This document shows, one piece after another, positions 26,225-36,116 of a stretch of 64,000 bases of DNA; within the stretch, counting starts at the first letter, position 1; each line of letters starts with the position of its first letter. Below the pieces are notes generated by a model that was given only the letters and a program-made list of their open reading frames with translations, searched no databases and was not told the origin of the DNA. A program made the position numbers and the translations under genes. The stretch is from Kaistella solincola (GTDB taxonomy: Bacteria > Bacteroidota > Bacteroidia > Flavobacteriales > Weeksellaceae), in assembly GCF_000812875.1 (NCBI RefSeq), contig NZ_JSYK01000003.1, forward strand, positions 1,279,844-1,343,843, in the 5' to 3' direction.

Positions 26225-26458
26225 TTAATTCTCTTTATTGTAAATTCTTGGGTCGTAATATGGATAATGACCTTCTGTAGGAGAAAAATATTCTTTGTCT
26301 TTGTTTCCGCCCAATACTTTAATCAGGACGTAGCACCAGTAAGTAAAAATGGCAACCGCAGCGAAAAACAAAATCCAGTTAAGGATATTTCCCGCGAATT
26401 CAAAAAGACCGAAAGACCATTTGAAAAACCTGCTTATTAACAGAAATATAGACGTCAT
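26225..26458 (-). CDS. Small membrane protein (DUF6341-like)
   Basis: The 77-residue protein has a hydrophobic N-terminal half with two potential membrane helices (residues 2-20 and 25-48, ILNWILFFAAVAIFTYWCYVLIKVL) and a soluble tail ending YYDPRIYNKEN. Its shape and position, divergent from a DUF6427-like gene, match a Flavobacteriia-specific family that I recall as DUF6341. The function is unknown. The ATG at 26458 lies 42 bp from the divergent start. Confidence 0.7.
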   Translation of the reverse strand: MTSIFLLISRFFKWSFGLFEFAGNILNWILFFAAVAIFTYWCYVLIKVLGGNKDKEYFSPTEGHYPYYDPRIYNKEN

Positions 26459-26476
26459 TATTTTCCTTTTTTAAAT

Positions 26477-26484
26477 TAACTTTG
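26477..26484 (+). promoter_or_regulatory. -7 element before the DUF6427-like gene
   Basis: TAACTTTG matches TAnnTTTG and lies 16 bp before the ATG at 26501, giving a short predicted leader of about ten bases. Confidence 0.6.
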
Positions 26485-26500
26485 CACAAATTTATAAAAA

Positions 26501-27406
26501 ATGTTTCGATTACTTTCAAAAGAAAGCAATATTTTTTCGGTACCGGTTTATATTGGTGTCCTGCTTTTGATTGTAATCAGCTTTAACATTTTAAACTTCA
26601 ATACTTTAGACGTAATTTCAGCAACGGTTACCTTCGCGGGCGTGGCGCTGGGTTATTTCTGTTTTAACGCGATTGGGCTTACTTATCAAAGCCATTTGCC
26701 GCTGTTTTTGTATACTTTTTTCGTTTTTGCTTTATATCCGGGAGATTTGGATATCGGAATTGCTGTTTCGCTGTTTACCAACTCCATTATTTTATTAATG
26801 CTTACCGCTGATGACCTTTCGGTGCGTAATAATTCTTACATTTTAGTAGGCTCTATATTGGCAATCAATTTCATTTTTCTGCCGACAACCTGGCCGATGT
26901 CTATTTTTGTGATTTTTCACATTATTGGAACATCTGGTCAGATTGGTTTGCATATTTTCCGCCTGTTTTTCGGTTTTCTGCTGATTGCAATCGGCTATTT
27001 TTCGGTGGCTTATTTTTTAAATTTAAATGGTTGGAACCCGGCTTATTTTCCGTTTACCGGATTTTCGCCCACCCGAAATTTCGATCATTTATTATGGTTG
27101 AGTCCGGTTGCAGTATTTATAATCCATTCAGTTGCTGACCATTTCCGTCATTTCAATAAAAAAAGCCCTACAAGCCGCTTTAAATATACGTTTTTACTGG
27201 TTTTTTCGGTAGCGCAGTTCATCACCATTTTTATGTACATGGGTAAAACGTACGAATATCTTTTGCTGCTGGCTTTACCCGCCTCAATTATTCTGAGCAG
27301 AATGCTGAGATTTTCCAAAAAATACTGGATGCAGGAAGCCGGACTTTGGACCGTCATTTTTTCGCTTCTGCTCTTTAAACTTTCCTCTTATTTTAATTTC
27401 TTTTAA
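26501..27406 (+). CDS. Polytopic membrane protein (DUF6427-like)
   Basis: The 301-residue protein is almost entirely hydrophobic, with eight to ten membrane segments and few charged loops (HFNKKSPTSRFKY near residue 218). In Flavobacteriia such a protein, which I recall as DUF6427, sits beside the small DUF6341-like membrane protein and often near upp. The function is unknown. The ATG at 26501 follows a good -7 element. The next gene starts one base after its TAA, so the three genes to 28661 probably form an operon. Confidence 0.7.
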   Translation: MFRLLSKESNIFSVPVYIGVLLLIVISFNILNFNTLDVISATVTFAGVALGYFCFNAIGLTYQSHLPLFLYTFFVFALYPGDLDIGIAVSLFTNSIILLMLTADDLSVRNNSYILVGSILAINFIFLPTTWPMSIFVIFHIIGTSGQIGLHIFRLFFGFLLIAIGYFSVAYFLNLNGWNPAYFPFTGFSPTRNFDHLLWLSPVAVFIIHSVADHFRHFNKKSPTSRFKYTFLLVFSVAQFITIFMYMGKTYEYLLLLALPASIILSRMLRFSKKYWMQEAGLWTVIFSLLLFKLSSYFNFF

Positions 27407-27407
27407 C

Positions 27408-27992
27408 ATGATTCAAATTGACGATAAATTAATTTCTGAAGATATTTTTTCTGAAGAATTTGTGTGTAATTTAAGCAAATGCAAAGGCGCCTGCTGCGTA
27501 GAAGGCGACATCGGTGCTCCTTTAAACAAGGAAGAAACCGTGATTTTAGACCGGATTTTCGAGCAGGTAAAACCTTACTTGCGAAAAGAAGGCGTAGAAG
27601 CTATCGAAGCGCAGGGAACCTGGGTAATCGATCCTAATGACGGCGATTATGTAACACCTATGGTTGAAGGCCGCGAATGTGCCTATGTTATTTTTGATGA
27701 CAAAGGCATTACAAAATGCGGCATTGAGAAAGCCTACGAAGACGGCGCCGTGGATTGGCAAAAACCAATTTCCTGTCACCTCTACCCGATTCGCGTCGAC
27801 GAATACCGAACTTTTACTGCGTTAAACTACCATAAATGGGATATTTGCAGTGATGCGTGCACCTTGGGCCGCGAGCTTCAAGTTCCGATTTACAAATTCG
27901 TGAAAACACCGCTCATCCGGAAATATGGGGAAGAGTTTTACGAAACACTTTGCGAAGCGGCCGATGAATGGAAAAAAGAATACGGTTCCTAA
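27408..27992 (+). CDS. DUF3109 cysteine-rich protein
   Basis: The 194-residue protein carries CNLSKCKGACCVEGDIGAPL near the N-terminus and later cysteines in GRECAYV, ITKCGIEKA, PISCHLYPIR and DICSDACTLG. This spacing defines DUF3109 and resembles YkgJ/zinc-iron chelating domains, so binding of a metal or cluster is likely. Its role is unknown. It is cytoplasmic, starts one base after the preceding gene and is followed 24 bp later by the MgtC-family gene. Confidence 0.93.
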   Translation: MIQIDDKLISEDIFSEEFVCNLSKCKGACCVEGDIGAPLNKEETVILDRIFEQVKPYLRKEGVEAIEAQGTWVIDPNDGDYVTPMVEGRECAYVIFDDKGITKCGIEKAYEDGAVDWQKPISCHLYPIRVDEYRTFTALNYHKWDICSDACTLGRELQVPIYKFVKTPLIRKYGEEFYETLCEAADEWKKEYGS

Positions 27993-28016
27993 AAAATTTC
28001 TATCTTTAAAAGAAAA

Positions 28017-28661
28017 ATGTCGGAGCACTTTGAACTTTTAGATGTTTACAAAGCTTTCTTTGCCTTGATCGCAGGACTCATTCTGGGTTTTGAGCGCGAA
28101 ATGAAAGACAAATCTGCGGGTTTAAAGACGATCACCATTATTTGCCTCGGTTCAGCCCTTTTTTCCATACTTTCCTATAAGCTTGCGGGCACGGGAGATC
28201 CAACGCGGATTGCTTCTTATATCGTAAGTGGAATCGGATTTTTGGGCGCCGGCGTAATTTTCAAAGAAGGTTTTAACGTTTATGGACTTACAACTGCTGG
28301 CGTTATCTGGATTGCCGCGGCGGTCGGAATGTCGATCGGGTTTGGGGAAATTTATATTGCTTTTACCTTTTTAATTTCTGCGCTGATTGTCATCTATGTT
28401 GCAAAACTATTAACCAATCGGTTTTTAGCGCATCATCACAATAAAATTTTAAAATTTAAAATTGCGACCAATCGAATTTTAGAAAAAAAAGAAATTATCG
28501 AAGACATTGATAAAATTTCGAAAGTGGGATATCAAATCGCACTCGAAAAAAAAGAGGATTATTTGGTCGTGAGTATGGAACTTCATATTACGACACAGCA
28601 ACTGGAAAAGCTGGAGATGTATCTGATCAAAAATAAAAATATCGACTCATTCAGCTATTAA
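28017..28661 (+). CDS. MgtC/SapB family membrane protein
   Basis: The 214-residue protein has four to five N-terminal membrane helices with the family signature GLILGFEREMKDKSAGLKT, followed by GSALFSILSY, SYIVSGIGFLGAGVIFKEG and GLTTAGVIWIAAAVGMSIGFG, and a C-terminal soluble ACT-like region after residue 145. MgtC proteins affect magnesium homeostasis and F-type ATPase activity in Salmonella; the role of Bacteroidetes members is not established. Last gene of the 26501-28661 run, closed by a strong terminator. Confidence 0.93.
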   Translation: MSEHFELLDVYKAFFALIAGLILGFEREMKDKSAGLKTITIICLGSALFSILSYKLAGTGDPTRIASYIVSGIGFLGAGVIFKEGFNVYGLTTAGVIWIAAAVGMSIGFGEIYIAFTFLISALIVIYVAKLLTNRFLAHHHNKILKFKIATNRILEKKEIIEDIDKISKVGYQIALEKKEDYLVVSMELHITTQQLEKLEMYLIKNKNIDSFSY

Positions 28662-28675
28662 TTTTCATTTTACAA

Positions 28676-28711
28676 AAAAAAGCCGTCCCGATAAATCGGG
28701 ACGGCTTTTTT
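28676..28711. terminator. Bidirectional intrinsic terminator
   Basis: AGCCGTCCCGA and TCGGGACGGCT form an 11-bp stem extended by A/T tracts, with loop TAAA. It lies between the converging MgtC-family and tig genes. Confidence 0.95.
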
Positions 28712-28729
28712 AATATTTAAAATCGAAGA

Positions 28730-30064
28730 TTACTTCTTCACTTCTTCCAAAAACTCATCGTGAGAAATCACGGTTTCAACTTTCGAAGCTTTTTCCATAA
28801 TTACATCTTTAAGTTTCGCCATTCCAACTTCCGCGGAAATCTGACGAACCTGCTCCTGATCTTTCAACATTTCTATTGCATATTTCTGTACTTCTTCATC
28901 CGGCAAATGGTGAATTCCGTAAATCGCCAACTGGTTACGCACCAGCTGTTCTGCCTGTGCTAAAACATCAGCATACTCCAGTTTAATATCGTTGTCAGCC
29001 ATTAATTTTCCTTCTAAAATCTGGTATTTTAACTGATTTTTTTCAGCTTCCAGGATTTCTTTTGCCTGCTCTTCAGTTTTTACGTTTTCATTGCTGAAAA
29101 CCAACCATTTCACCAAAAACTCTTCCGGAAGTTTCACTTCTTCTTTTTCGGTAATCTGCGCTAAAATTTGGTTTACGAAATGTACGTCTGCATTTTGCTG
29201 GAAATATTCGTCCAACTCAGTTTTCACTTTTTCTTTCAATTCTTCCTCAGAGCTGATGGTTCCTTCGCCATAAACTTTATCGAACAATTCCTGGTTCAGT
29301 TCAGCCAACTTCAAACCGAAGAAATCTTTTACTTTAACTTCAATTTGGTCGTGGTGTAAATGCTCAACTTCTTCTTTAGAAAAACCAAGTTCTTTTGCCA
29401 ATTCTTCATTGCTTTCCAAATCTGCTTTAGAAACCTTTACAGAACCGTCCATTTTCAAATCTTTCACCAACTGGAACGCTTCTTTTTTAGTCGCATCAAT
29501 GGTGATATTTTTTGGTGGATGATTATGTGCGCCTTCTGCATCTTCTTCAACAACCTGGCTGATTTCCAAAGAAACCGTAGTATCATCACCAATTTCTTCC
29601 TGTGGAATCTGCTCAGCGAAACGTTTCTGCATGTTTTCAATGCTTTGTCCGATTTCTTTTTCAGAAGCTTCCACTTTGTAATGTGGCGCTTCGTATTTCG
29701 CTAAATCTACGGTAAATTCCGGCTCATAACCAACTTCAAACTGTACCGAAAGCTGCTCTGCGTTCGGGTTTAAATCGTCCACTGGCTGTGGCACGGGCTG
29801 GCCGACCAATCTTAATTTATTGTCATTTACGTAGTTGTTCAGCGCCTCAGAAACCTGCTTGTTGATTTCTTCGAAAGCAATTCCGGCTTCATATTGTTTT
29901 CTCACCATGCTCAATGGCACTTTCCCTTTTCGGAATCCAGGAACCTGCGCATTTTTCGCATAGTTGATCAATTGTTTCTCAACTTTATCTTTGTAGTCTG
30001 ACTTATCTAAAGTAACTGTAAGTAACGCACTTACTTCGTCATGGTTGGTCGCTGTAACGTTCAT
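28730..30064 (-). CDS. tig: Trigger factor
   Basis: Trigger factor binds the ribosome near the exit tunnel and helps nascent chains fold. The 444-residue protein has the ribosome-binding signature VPGFRKGKVPLSMVRKQY at about residues 42-59, a middle region in the place of the FKBP-type prolyl isomerase domain, and a long helical C-domain. The isomerase domain is divergent, with an acidic, histidine-containing insert (EDAEGAHNHPPKNI), as in other Bacteroidetes. ATG at 30064; transcribed alone. Confidence 0.95.
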   Translation of the reverse strand: MNVTATNHDEVSALLTVTLDKSDYKDKVEKQLINYAKNAQVPGFRKGKVPLSMVRKQYEAGIAFEEINKQVSEALNNYVNDNKLRLVGQPVPQPVDDLNPNAEQLSVQFEVGYEPEFTVDLAKYEAPHYKVEASEKEIGQSIENMQKRFAEQIPQEEIGDDTTVSLEISQVVEEDAEGAHNHPPKNITIDATKKEAFQLVKDLKMDGSVKVSKADLESNEELAKELGFSKEEVEHLHHDQIEVKVKDFFGLKLAELNQELFDKVYGEGTISSEEELKEKVKTELDEYFQQNADVHFVNQILAQITEKEEVKLPEEFLVKWLVFSNENVKTEEQAKEILEAEKNQLKYQILEGKLMADNDIKLEYADVLAQAEQLVRNQLAIYGIHHLPDEEVQKYAIEMLKDQEQVRQISAEVGMAKLKDVIMEKASKVETVISHDEFLEEVKK

Positions 30065-30142
30065 TGTAATTTATTGAAATTTAGGTTGCAAAAATAGTAA
30101 TTTTTTTTTGATTATTTTTAAGGGACGTGAAAGTAGCACACC

Positions 30143-30173
30143 GAAAAATTTCCGGCTAAAACGGCTATTTTTC
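30143..30173. repeat. 31-bp palindromic repeat, copy at the 30165 gene stop
   Basis: AAAAATTTCCGG, CTAAAA and CGGCTATTTTTC follow in order. The stop codon of the minus-strand lipoprotein gene, TAG at 30165-30167, is part of the element. Confidence 0.7.
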
Positions 30174-30728
30174 AGAAATTGTAAAAGTTGCCATTGCATC
30201 GGTTTCACCGCCTACTGCGCTACCGAAAACGGTTCCGTTTTTTTCTTCGCTAACTGTAGTCGCATCGTGAATAACCGTCAGCACCAATTGCGGATTAGTT
30301 CCGGTCGCAGCATCGACTACGTTCCACTTTGTTTTTAAACCAACGCGTTTACCGTCGCTACGCACAGAATTTTCTTCGTCAATTCTGGTTAAATCCACCT
30401 CAGAATTCTGGAAGTTAAAAAGCAGAAAATGTTCGTCTTTCGCTTCAATAATGCTTTGCGTTTCATCTTCGTTTCCGTTTAAAAATATCGTGCTAACAGT
30501 GTAGATTTTTCCGTTTTCTAAATTAATGACGGGATTCGCCTGCGAATTCACGGTGTAATTATACGTTGTCGTAATTCCGGTCGCGTCGTCTTTCACGTTC
30601 AAAATGATATTCGAAATATCTTCCTGCGACAGCACGTCTTCATCTTCATCCGCGCGGCTGCAGCTGAAATATATGCCGCTAAAAAGGCAAAAAATCAGAA
30701 ATTTTCTAAGTATTATTAGTCGTTTCAT
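30165..30728 (-). CDS. Lipoprotein downstream of a TonB receptor
   Basis: The 187-residue protein has a lipoprotein signal (IFCLFSGIYFSC, Cys 23) followed by an acidic DEDEDVLSQEDIS linker and a beta-rich domain (TYNYTVNSQANPVINLENGKIYTV). I do not recognise a named family. It lies 9 bp after the TonB-dependent receptor gene on the same strand, so it is likely its surface or periplasmic partner in ligand capture. Aspartate and glutamate enrichment would suit a metal ligand, but this is inference. Confidence 0.75.
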   Translation of the reverse strand: MKRLIILRKFLIFCLFSGIYFSCSRADEDEDVLSQEDISNIILNVKDDATGITTTYNYTVNSQANPVINLENGKIYTVSTIFLNGNEDETQSIIEAKDEHFLLFNFQNSEVDLTRIDEENSVRSDGKRVGLKTKWNVVDAATGTNPQLVLTVIHDATTVSEEKNGTVFGSAVGGETDAMATFTISEK

Positions 30729-30737
30729 GTCGAAGTT

Positions 30738-33122
30738 TTAAAAGTTATATTTAATGTGGAAAATGACATTTCTGCCCATTTCGTACGAGAAATAGCGCAT
30801 TCTATTCAGATAATCTTTGTAATTCAGGTTAAACAAATTGGTGACATTTACACCTGCTGAAAAGTTTTTGCTGAAGTCAAAACCGGTTTGTAAACCCCAC
30901 AAAGTGTAGGTTGACGGCGGCGTGGACAGGTCTAAAGTTTTTTCCACCTGCTCGCCATTTTCGAAAATATTGATAGTTGGGTTAAAAACCGGAAATCTTT
31001 TCTGCTGAAGATAAGTTTGCTGCTGTACTTTAAAGTAGATATTGCGCCACTTTTCATTATTAAATTCCAGACTGTTTGCAAAATTCGTCGGAACCATAAG
31101 AATTAATGGCTTGTCATTCGTTTTATCCTGACCATTTACGTAGGAAAAATTACCGCGGTATTGCAGGAAATTATTGAATTTCACTTCCGCATCTACGTCA
31201 AAGCCGAAAATTTCCGCATTAATTTGCTGATAAGACCACACAGGAAAAACGCCGCGAATCGTATTTTGAATTCTGGTCGGAACTTCGGTGATGAAATTTT
31301 TGGTCAGAAATAAATAGGGATTTACATTCAAACTGAAATTCTCAAAAATAGGTGGTTTTAGCTCGAAATTTATATTGAACTGATGACCGTCTTCGTTTTT
31401 CATTCCGAGATTTCCAACCTCGATAATCGCTGCAGAATGATGCAGACCATCAGCAAAAAGTTCCGCGATATTCGGTGTTCTGCCCACTTTTGCATAATTC
31501 AGTTTTACACCAAAATGCTGCGAAGGCGTAAATTGCAAACCAGCGTTGAAAGACAGATTTTTGTACACCAAATCAGGTTTAGTAAAAACCCGGTTTCCTT
31601 CGGTTTTCACGTAAAACTTGGAAAAGTCCGCCGCGTACAAACTTTCCCAAACGTTCAGGTCATACCATTTTTTAACATTGAATTTAGTGACATCGTAACG
31701 CAAACTGGCTTCCGCATTAAATTCGGGTGAAAACCTATATTTTAACACCGAATAAATTCCGCCCGCATATTGGTTATAATTCGGCACCAAACGGCGCGCT
31801 TGTGTTTCCGGAGTTGAATAATTAAACTGATATTTCAGATCGATTCCGGTTTCTAAACTCCAGTTTTCCCGCTCGATTAAATCATTAATGTTAAATTGGT
31901 TTGTGAACAGTTCCAAATCCAGCGACGGAATTTGCGCCAGTTCGCCGCGCCGCACATCATATTCTTTCCGGTGATTGTACTGAAAATTATAATCAACCGA
32001 AATTTTTCCGAGCTGATCAAACCTTTTAAAAGCAGAAATTTTCGCGATATGATGTTGCACATCCTGTTTCGGATTTTCAATTTTATAAGAAAATTCCCGC
32101 TGATAAATCGGTATTTTTGTTGTTATGGCTTTGTAAAAATCTTCGAGATTGCCGAGATCAGAACCGCGGTAAATGCCAATTTCCTGATTCGTGGTGCTGT
32201 AATCGAAAGAAATTCCCTGCAAATAAGTGTTATTTTGCACCGTAAAACCAAAAGAATTATTCTGCAAACCGGTGTTTTGCAGGTAATAATCCGGCGCTTT
32301 CAGATCGCCAAGTTTTTTAAAACCACCAGCCGTTTTTATTGCCCAACCGTTTTTCCAGGTTTTCAAAATGTTTATTGCAAGTCCAAGTCCGCGCCCGTTT
32401 GAAATTCCGGAGAGATTTACACTGCCCTGAAGCGTATCTTTTCTTTTTAAAATTGCAGGCTCCAGGACAACAACACCGCCGATCGCATCACTGCCATACT
32501 TCAGCGCAGCTGCGCCTTTAATCACGTCTACGTGGTCAAACTGGTTCACATCGATGTTCGGCGCATGTTCTACGCCCCACTCCTGCTCCGCCATTTTCAC
32601 ACCGTTGTTGATAATCGGCACGCGGCTGCCGTAAAGCCCGTGAATAATGGGTTTCGCAACATTATTTCCGGATTTTAAAGCGCCGACACCGGAAATTCCA
32701 GAGAGAATATTTCCTAAATTTTCGGTGGAATTTCTTTCGATTTCGCTGCGGCCCAATGTTTTCACGATGATTGTACTGGCGTTTTTGTTCGCCGCGTGCA
32801 GCGTTATGGTTTCAATGTCCGCGATGTGATGTTCAAGCTGAACGGTGACCTCCAAATCCTTGTTTACCGAAATTTCTTTGCTAAAAGAATTACAGTCCGG
32901 ATGCGTGGCGAGCAAAGTGTAATTGCCTTTTTTAACGGCTTTAAAGGCAAAATTTCCGTTTTCGTCGGAAAGTTGTGTGGATTTTCCGAGCGTAATTTCA
33001 GCGCCTTTTAACGGAACTTTGTCGTGAAAATCAATCACTTTTCCTTTGATGTTAAAAGTATTCTGCGCGTTTATGAACAGCAATCCAAAAAAGATTGCTA
33101 TGATATTTAAAGTAAATTTCAT
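30738..33122 (-). CDS. TonB-dependent outer-membrane receptor
   Basis: The 794-residue protein has a signal peptide (FTLNIIAIFFGLLFINAQ), an N-terminal carboxypeptidase-regulatory-like domain (FNIKGKVIDFHDKVPLKGAEITLGKS), a plug (residues about 115-225, ending KGAAALKYGSDAIGGVVVLEP) and a 22-strand-type barrel ending with the aromatic FHIKYNF. It imports a scarce solute through the outer membrane with TonB energy. The plug has histidines (IIHGLYGS, VEHAPN), and the neighbours are a His/Cys-rich exported protein and a lipoprotein, a combination often linked to metal uptake such as zinc or copper. The ligand is inferred, not proven. Confidence 0.9.
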   Translation of the reverse strand: MKFTLNIIAIFFGLLFINAQNTFNIKGKVIDFHDKVPLKGAEITLGKSTQLSDENGNFAFKAVKKGNYTLLATHPDCNSFSKEISVNKDLEVTVQLEHHIADIETITLHAANKNASTIIVKTLGRSEIERNSTENLGNILSGISGVGALKSGNNVAKPIIHGLYGSRVPIINNGVKMAEQEWGVEHAPNIDVNQFDHVDVIKGAAALKYGSDAIGGVVVLEPAILKRKDTLQGSVNLSGISNGRGLGLAINILKTWKNGWAIKTAGGFKKLGDLKAPDYYLQNTGLQNNSFGFTVQNNTYLQGISFDYSTTNQEIGIYRGSDLGNLEDFYKAITTKIPIYQREFSYKIENPKQDVQHHIAKISAFKRFDQLGKISVDYNFQYNHRKEYDVRRGELAQIPSLDLELFTNQFNINDLIERENWSLETGIDLKYQFNYSTPETQARRLVPNYNQYAGGIYSVLKYRFSPEFNAEASLRYDVTKFNVKKWYDLNVWESLYAADFSKFYVKTEGNRVFTKPDLVYKNLSFNAGLQFTPSQHFGVKLNYAKVGRTPNIAELFADGLHHSAAIIEVGNLGMKNEDGHQFNINFELKPPIFENFSLNVNPYLFLTKNFITEVPTRIQNTIRGVFPVWSYQQINAEIFGFDVDAEVKFNNFLQYRGNFSYVNGQDKTNDKPLILMVPTNFANSLEFNNEKWRNIYFKVQQQTYLQQKRFPVFNPTINIFENGEQVEKTLDLSTPPSTYTLWGLQTGFDFSKNFSAGVNVTNLFNLNYKDYLNRMRYFSYEMGRNVIFHIKYNF

Positions 33123-33207
33123 TTAAAATAGAGGTAAAAAAAATAAACAGTACAATGACTTAAAAAACTGGAATTCAGTTATTTAAATATTGCTTAAAAA
33201 AATAGAA

Positions 33208-33564
33208 TTAAATGAAATTTGCCGGCGGACCGCGCAGCTGAAAATCGTAGAAAGTAAACTGAAATGCTTTCTTTTCGGTTTCGAAAGTTTCGGGATGAAA
33301 AATTTCAGAAAAAGAAAAAGTGAGAAAAAACTGCTCCGGAACGGCATATTTTCCGTCGTGCAAAATGTGACACGAGAGACAGTCGGTATATTCAGCAGTT
33401 TTTGAATTGGCGGAAAAAGTTTTTTCGGAGTTTTTAAAATGGAAATCTTTGTAGATTTCGCCGCTGCCGTGATTGTGAAAATTTTGGGAAAACAAGGCAA
33501 CAAAAAGATAGACGACCGCAAACAGCAGCGCTAAAAATTTGTGATGTTCTCGTTTTTTCATCAT
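33208..33564 (-). CDS. Small His/Cys-rich membrane-anchored protein
   Basis: The protein of 118 residues starts at ATG 33564 (MMKKREHHKF); another ATG at 33591 would add nine residues. One N-terminal membrane segment (FLALLFAVVYLFVALFSQ) is followed by HNHGSGE, the motif DCLSCHILHDG and the terminal LRGPPANF. Small proteins with this layout (HxH, CxxC, RGPP end) are found beside metal-related TonB receptors in Bacteroidetes. It is upstream of the TonB receptor by 85 bp on the same strand and may be co-regulated. A frame overlapping it on the same strand looks like a shadow. Confidence 0.7.
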   Translation of the reverse strand: MMKKREHHKFLALLFAVVYLFVALFSQNFHNHGSGEIYKDFHFKNSEKTFSANSKTAEYTDCLSCHILHDGKYAVPEQFFLTFSFSEIFHPETFETEKKAFQFTFYDFQLRGPPANFI

Positions 33565-33591
33565 CCGGCAAAAATACAAAAATTTAAACAT

Positions 33592-33624
33592 GAAAAAAAT
33601 GCTGTTTTAGCGCCGAATTTTTTT
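33592..33624. repeat. 31-bp palindromic repeat
   Basis: AAAAAAATGCTG, TTTTAGC and GCCGAATTTTTTT follow in order, between the divergent His/Cys-rich gene and pfkA. A degraded relative (TTGCCATTTAAGCCTGAGAAA) lies at about 33668. Confidence 0.65.
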
Positions 33625-33703
33625 GAAAAATAATCCGCTGAAGACTTCATTAATTCTGATAAAAATCTTGCCATTTAAGCCTGAGAAATTCCTTTAGATT
33701 TTG

Positions 33704-33711
33704 TAAATTTG
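33704..33711 (+). promoter_or_regulatory. -7 element of pfkA
   Basis: TAAATTTG matches TAnnTTTG and lies 17 bp before the pfkA ATG. It supports the ATG at 33729, since an upstream in-frame GTG at 33711 would fall inside the promoter. Confidence 0.65.
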
Positions 33712-33728
33712 TGCTGAAATTTTTATAT

Positions 33729-34715
33729 ATGATAGACACTGCGGTGAAAAAAATTGTAGTCCTTACGTCAGGAGGTGATTCTCCCGGTATGAATGCGGCG
33801 CTCCGCGCGGTTGTAAGAACAGCAAGTCACTACAAGATAGAATGTTACGGCGTACGAGAAGGCTATAACGGTTTAATTAACAACGATTTTACCAAAATGG
33901 GTCCCCGTTCTGTTAAAAATATTATTACCGAAGGCGGTACCATTTTAAAGTCGGCGCGTTCACTGGAGTTTAAAACCGCAGCCGGCAGAAAAAAAGCCTT
34001 CGAAAATTGCCAGAAACATGGCATCGACGGTTTGGTCTGCATCGGTGGTGACGGAACTTTCAAAGGTGCACAGATTTTCTGCGAAGAATATGGCATTCAG
34101 GTGATCGGTGTTCCGGGAACGATCGACAACGATATTTTCGGGACGGATAATACCATCGGTTACGACACAGCGCTAAATACGGCAATGGAAGCCATTGACA
34201 AAATTCGGGACACCGCAACGTCACACAACAGAATATTTTTTGTAGAAGTGATGGGCCGCGATGCCGGATTTATCGCACTAAACAGCGGTTTAGCGACGGG
34301 CGCAATCGGGATTTTAATTCCGGAAAAAAAGGACAGCATCGAGGAACTTTTTGCAACTTTCGAAAGAGCTGAAGTTGCCGGAAAAGCTTCAAGTATCGTA
34401 GTTGTTGCGGAAGGTGAAAAACTGGGCAGCATCTATGATATCGCAAAAGCTACAAAAGCCGGTTTCCCCGATTATGATATCCGCGTAGCGGTTTTAGGAC
34501 ATATTCAGCGTGGTGGTTCGCCAAGTTGTGCGGACCGCGTTTTAGCAAGCAGATTGGGTTACGGCGCGGTAGTCGGTCTGATGCAGGGAAAAACCAACGT
34601 GATGGTGGGAATGCAGTCCAACAAAATGGTGTACACGCCAATAGACGAAGCAGTACAAAAACACAATGACCTCGACCAGGATTTGCTGAAAATTTCGGAA
34701 ATTCTGGCCATTTAA
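33729..34715 (+). CDS. pfkA: ATP-dependent 6-phosphofructokinase
   Basis: PfkA phosphorylates fructose 6-phosphate to the 1,6-bisphosphate, the committed step of glycolysis. The 328-residue protein has VVLTSGGDSPGMNAALRA (ATP site), GGDGTFKGA, the catalytic GTIDNDIFGTDNTIGYDTA and EVMGRDAGFIAL, and GHIQRGGSPSCADR. The size matches bacterial PfkA. It is followed after 32 bp by gapA on the same strand, making a two-gene glycolytic unit. Confidence 0.97.
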   Translation: MIDTAVKKIVVLTSGGDSPGMNAALRAVVRTASHYKIECYGVREGYNGLINNDFTKMGPRSVKNIITEGGTILKSARSLEFKTAAGRKKAFENCQKHGIDGLVCIGGDGTFKGAQIFCEEYGIQVIGVPGTIDNDIFGTDNTIGYDTALNTAMEAIDKIRDTATSHNRIFFVEVMGRDAGFIALNSGLATGAIGILIPEKKDSIEELFATFERAEVAGKASSIVVVAEGEKLGSIYDIAKATKAGFPDYDIRVAVLGHIQRGGSPSCADRVLASRLGYGAVVGLMQGKTNVMVGMQSNKMVYTPIDEAVQKHNDLDQDLLKISEILAI

Positions 34716-34720
34716 TATAA

Positions 34721-35752
<1,032 letters not shown>

Positions 35753-35780
35753 TCAGAAGTATTCAATTCAAAATAAATAA

Positions 35781-35808
35781 AAACCTCTCGAAAACGAGAG
35801 GTTTTTTT
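35781..35808 (+). terminator. Intrinsic terminator of gapA
   Basis: AAACCTCTCG and CGAGAGGTTT form a 10-bp stem with an AAAA loop and a following T-tract. Confidence 0.93.
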
Positions 35809-35854
35809 GGCTGTTTTATGAAGGTTTTTTTGAGTTTTGTCTAAAATTAAAAAC

Positions 35855-36072
35855 CGAAAATTTGCTGATTTAGCAGCTAAAATTTTGGTTTTAGATTCGA
35901 AAAAGTAAAACTGAAAATTAGGCAAAAAGCACTTTATTTAAAAATGGAAAAATTTGCCGTTTAAGCAGCGATAATTTTGGTTTTAGATTTCGAAAAAATT
36001 AAACTGAAACGCAGGTAAAAAATATTTTAAACCAAAACCGAAAAAAACGGTCTTTTAGCAGCCAAAAAAAAC
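35855..36072. repeat. Three 31-bp palindromic repeats, two in a 92-bp direct duplication
   Basis: Copies lie at 35855-35886, 35947-35978 and 36040-36072. The first two are followed by the same word, GGTTTTAGATT-CGAAAAA, then AAACTGAAA, so a unit of about 92 bp has been duplicated and diverged. They fill most of the 35753-36116 gap between gapA and the amylase gene, which contains no coding frame. Confidence 0.7.
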
Positions 36073-36092
36073 GGTCCGCAAATTTGCGGACC
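36064..36092 (-). terminator. Intrinsic terminator of the amylase gene
   Basis: GGTCCGCA and TGCGGACC form an 8-bp stem with an AATT loop. On the minus strand it is followed by GTTTTTTTT, 25 bp after the amylase stop. Confidence 0.9.
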
Positions 36093-36116
36093 TTTTAATT
36101 TAATGTTAAAGATGGA

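Noticed and set aside
31896..32402. 168-codon plus-strand frame
   Set aside because: Antisense shadow of the TonB receptor; no signal peptide, no family motif.
33183..33521. 112-codon minus-strand frame overlapping the His/Cys-rich gene
   Set aside because: Low-complexity Phe/Ser/Leu-rich text in a different frame; the overlapping frame carries a membrane anchor and CxxC/HxH motifs and is preferred.
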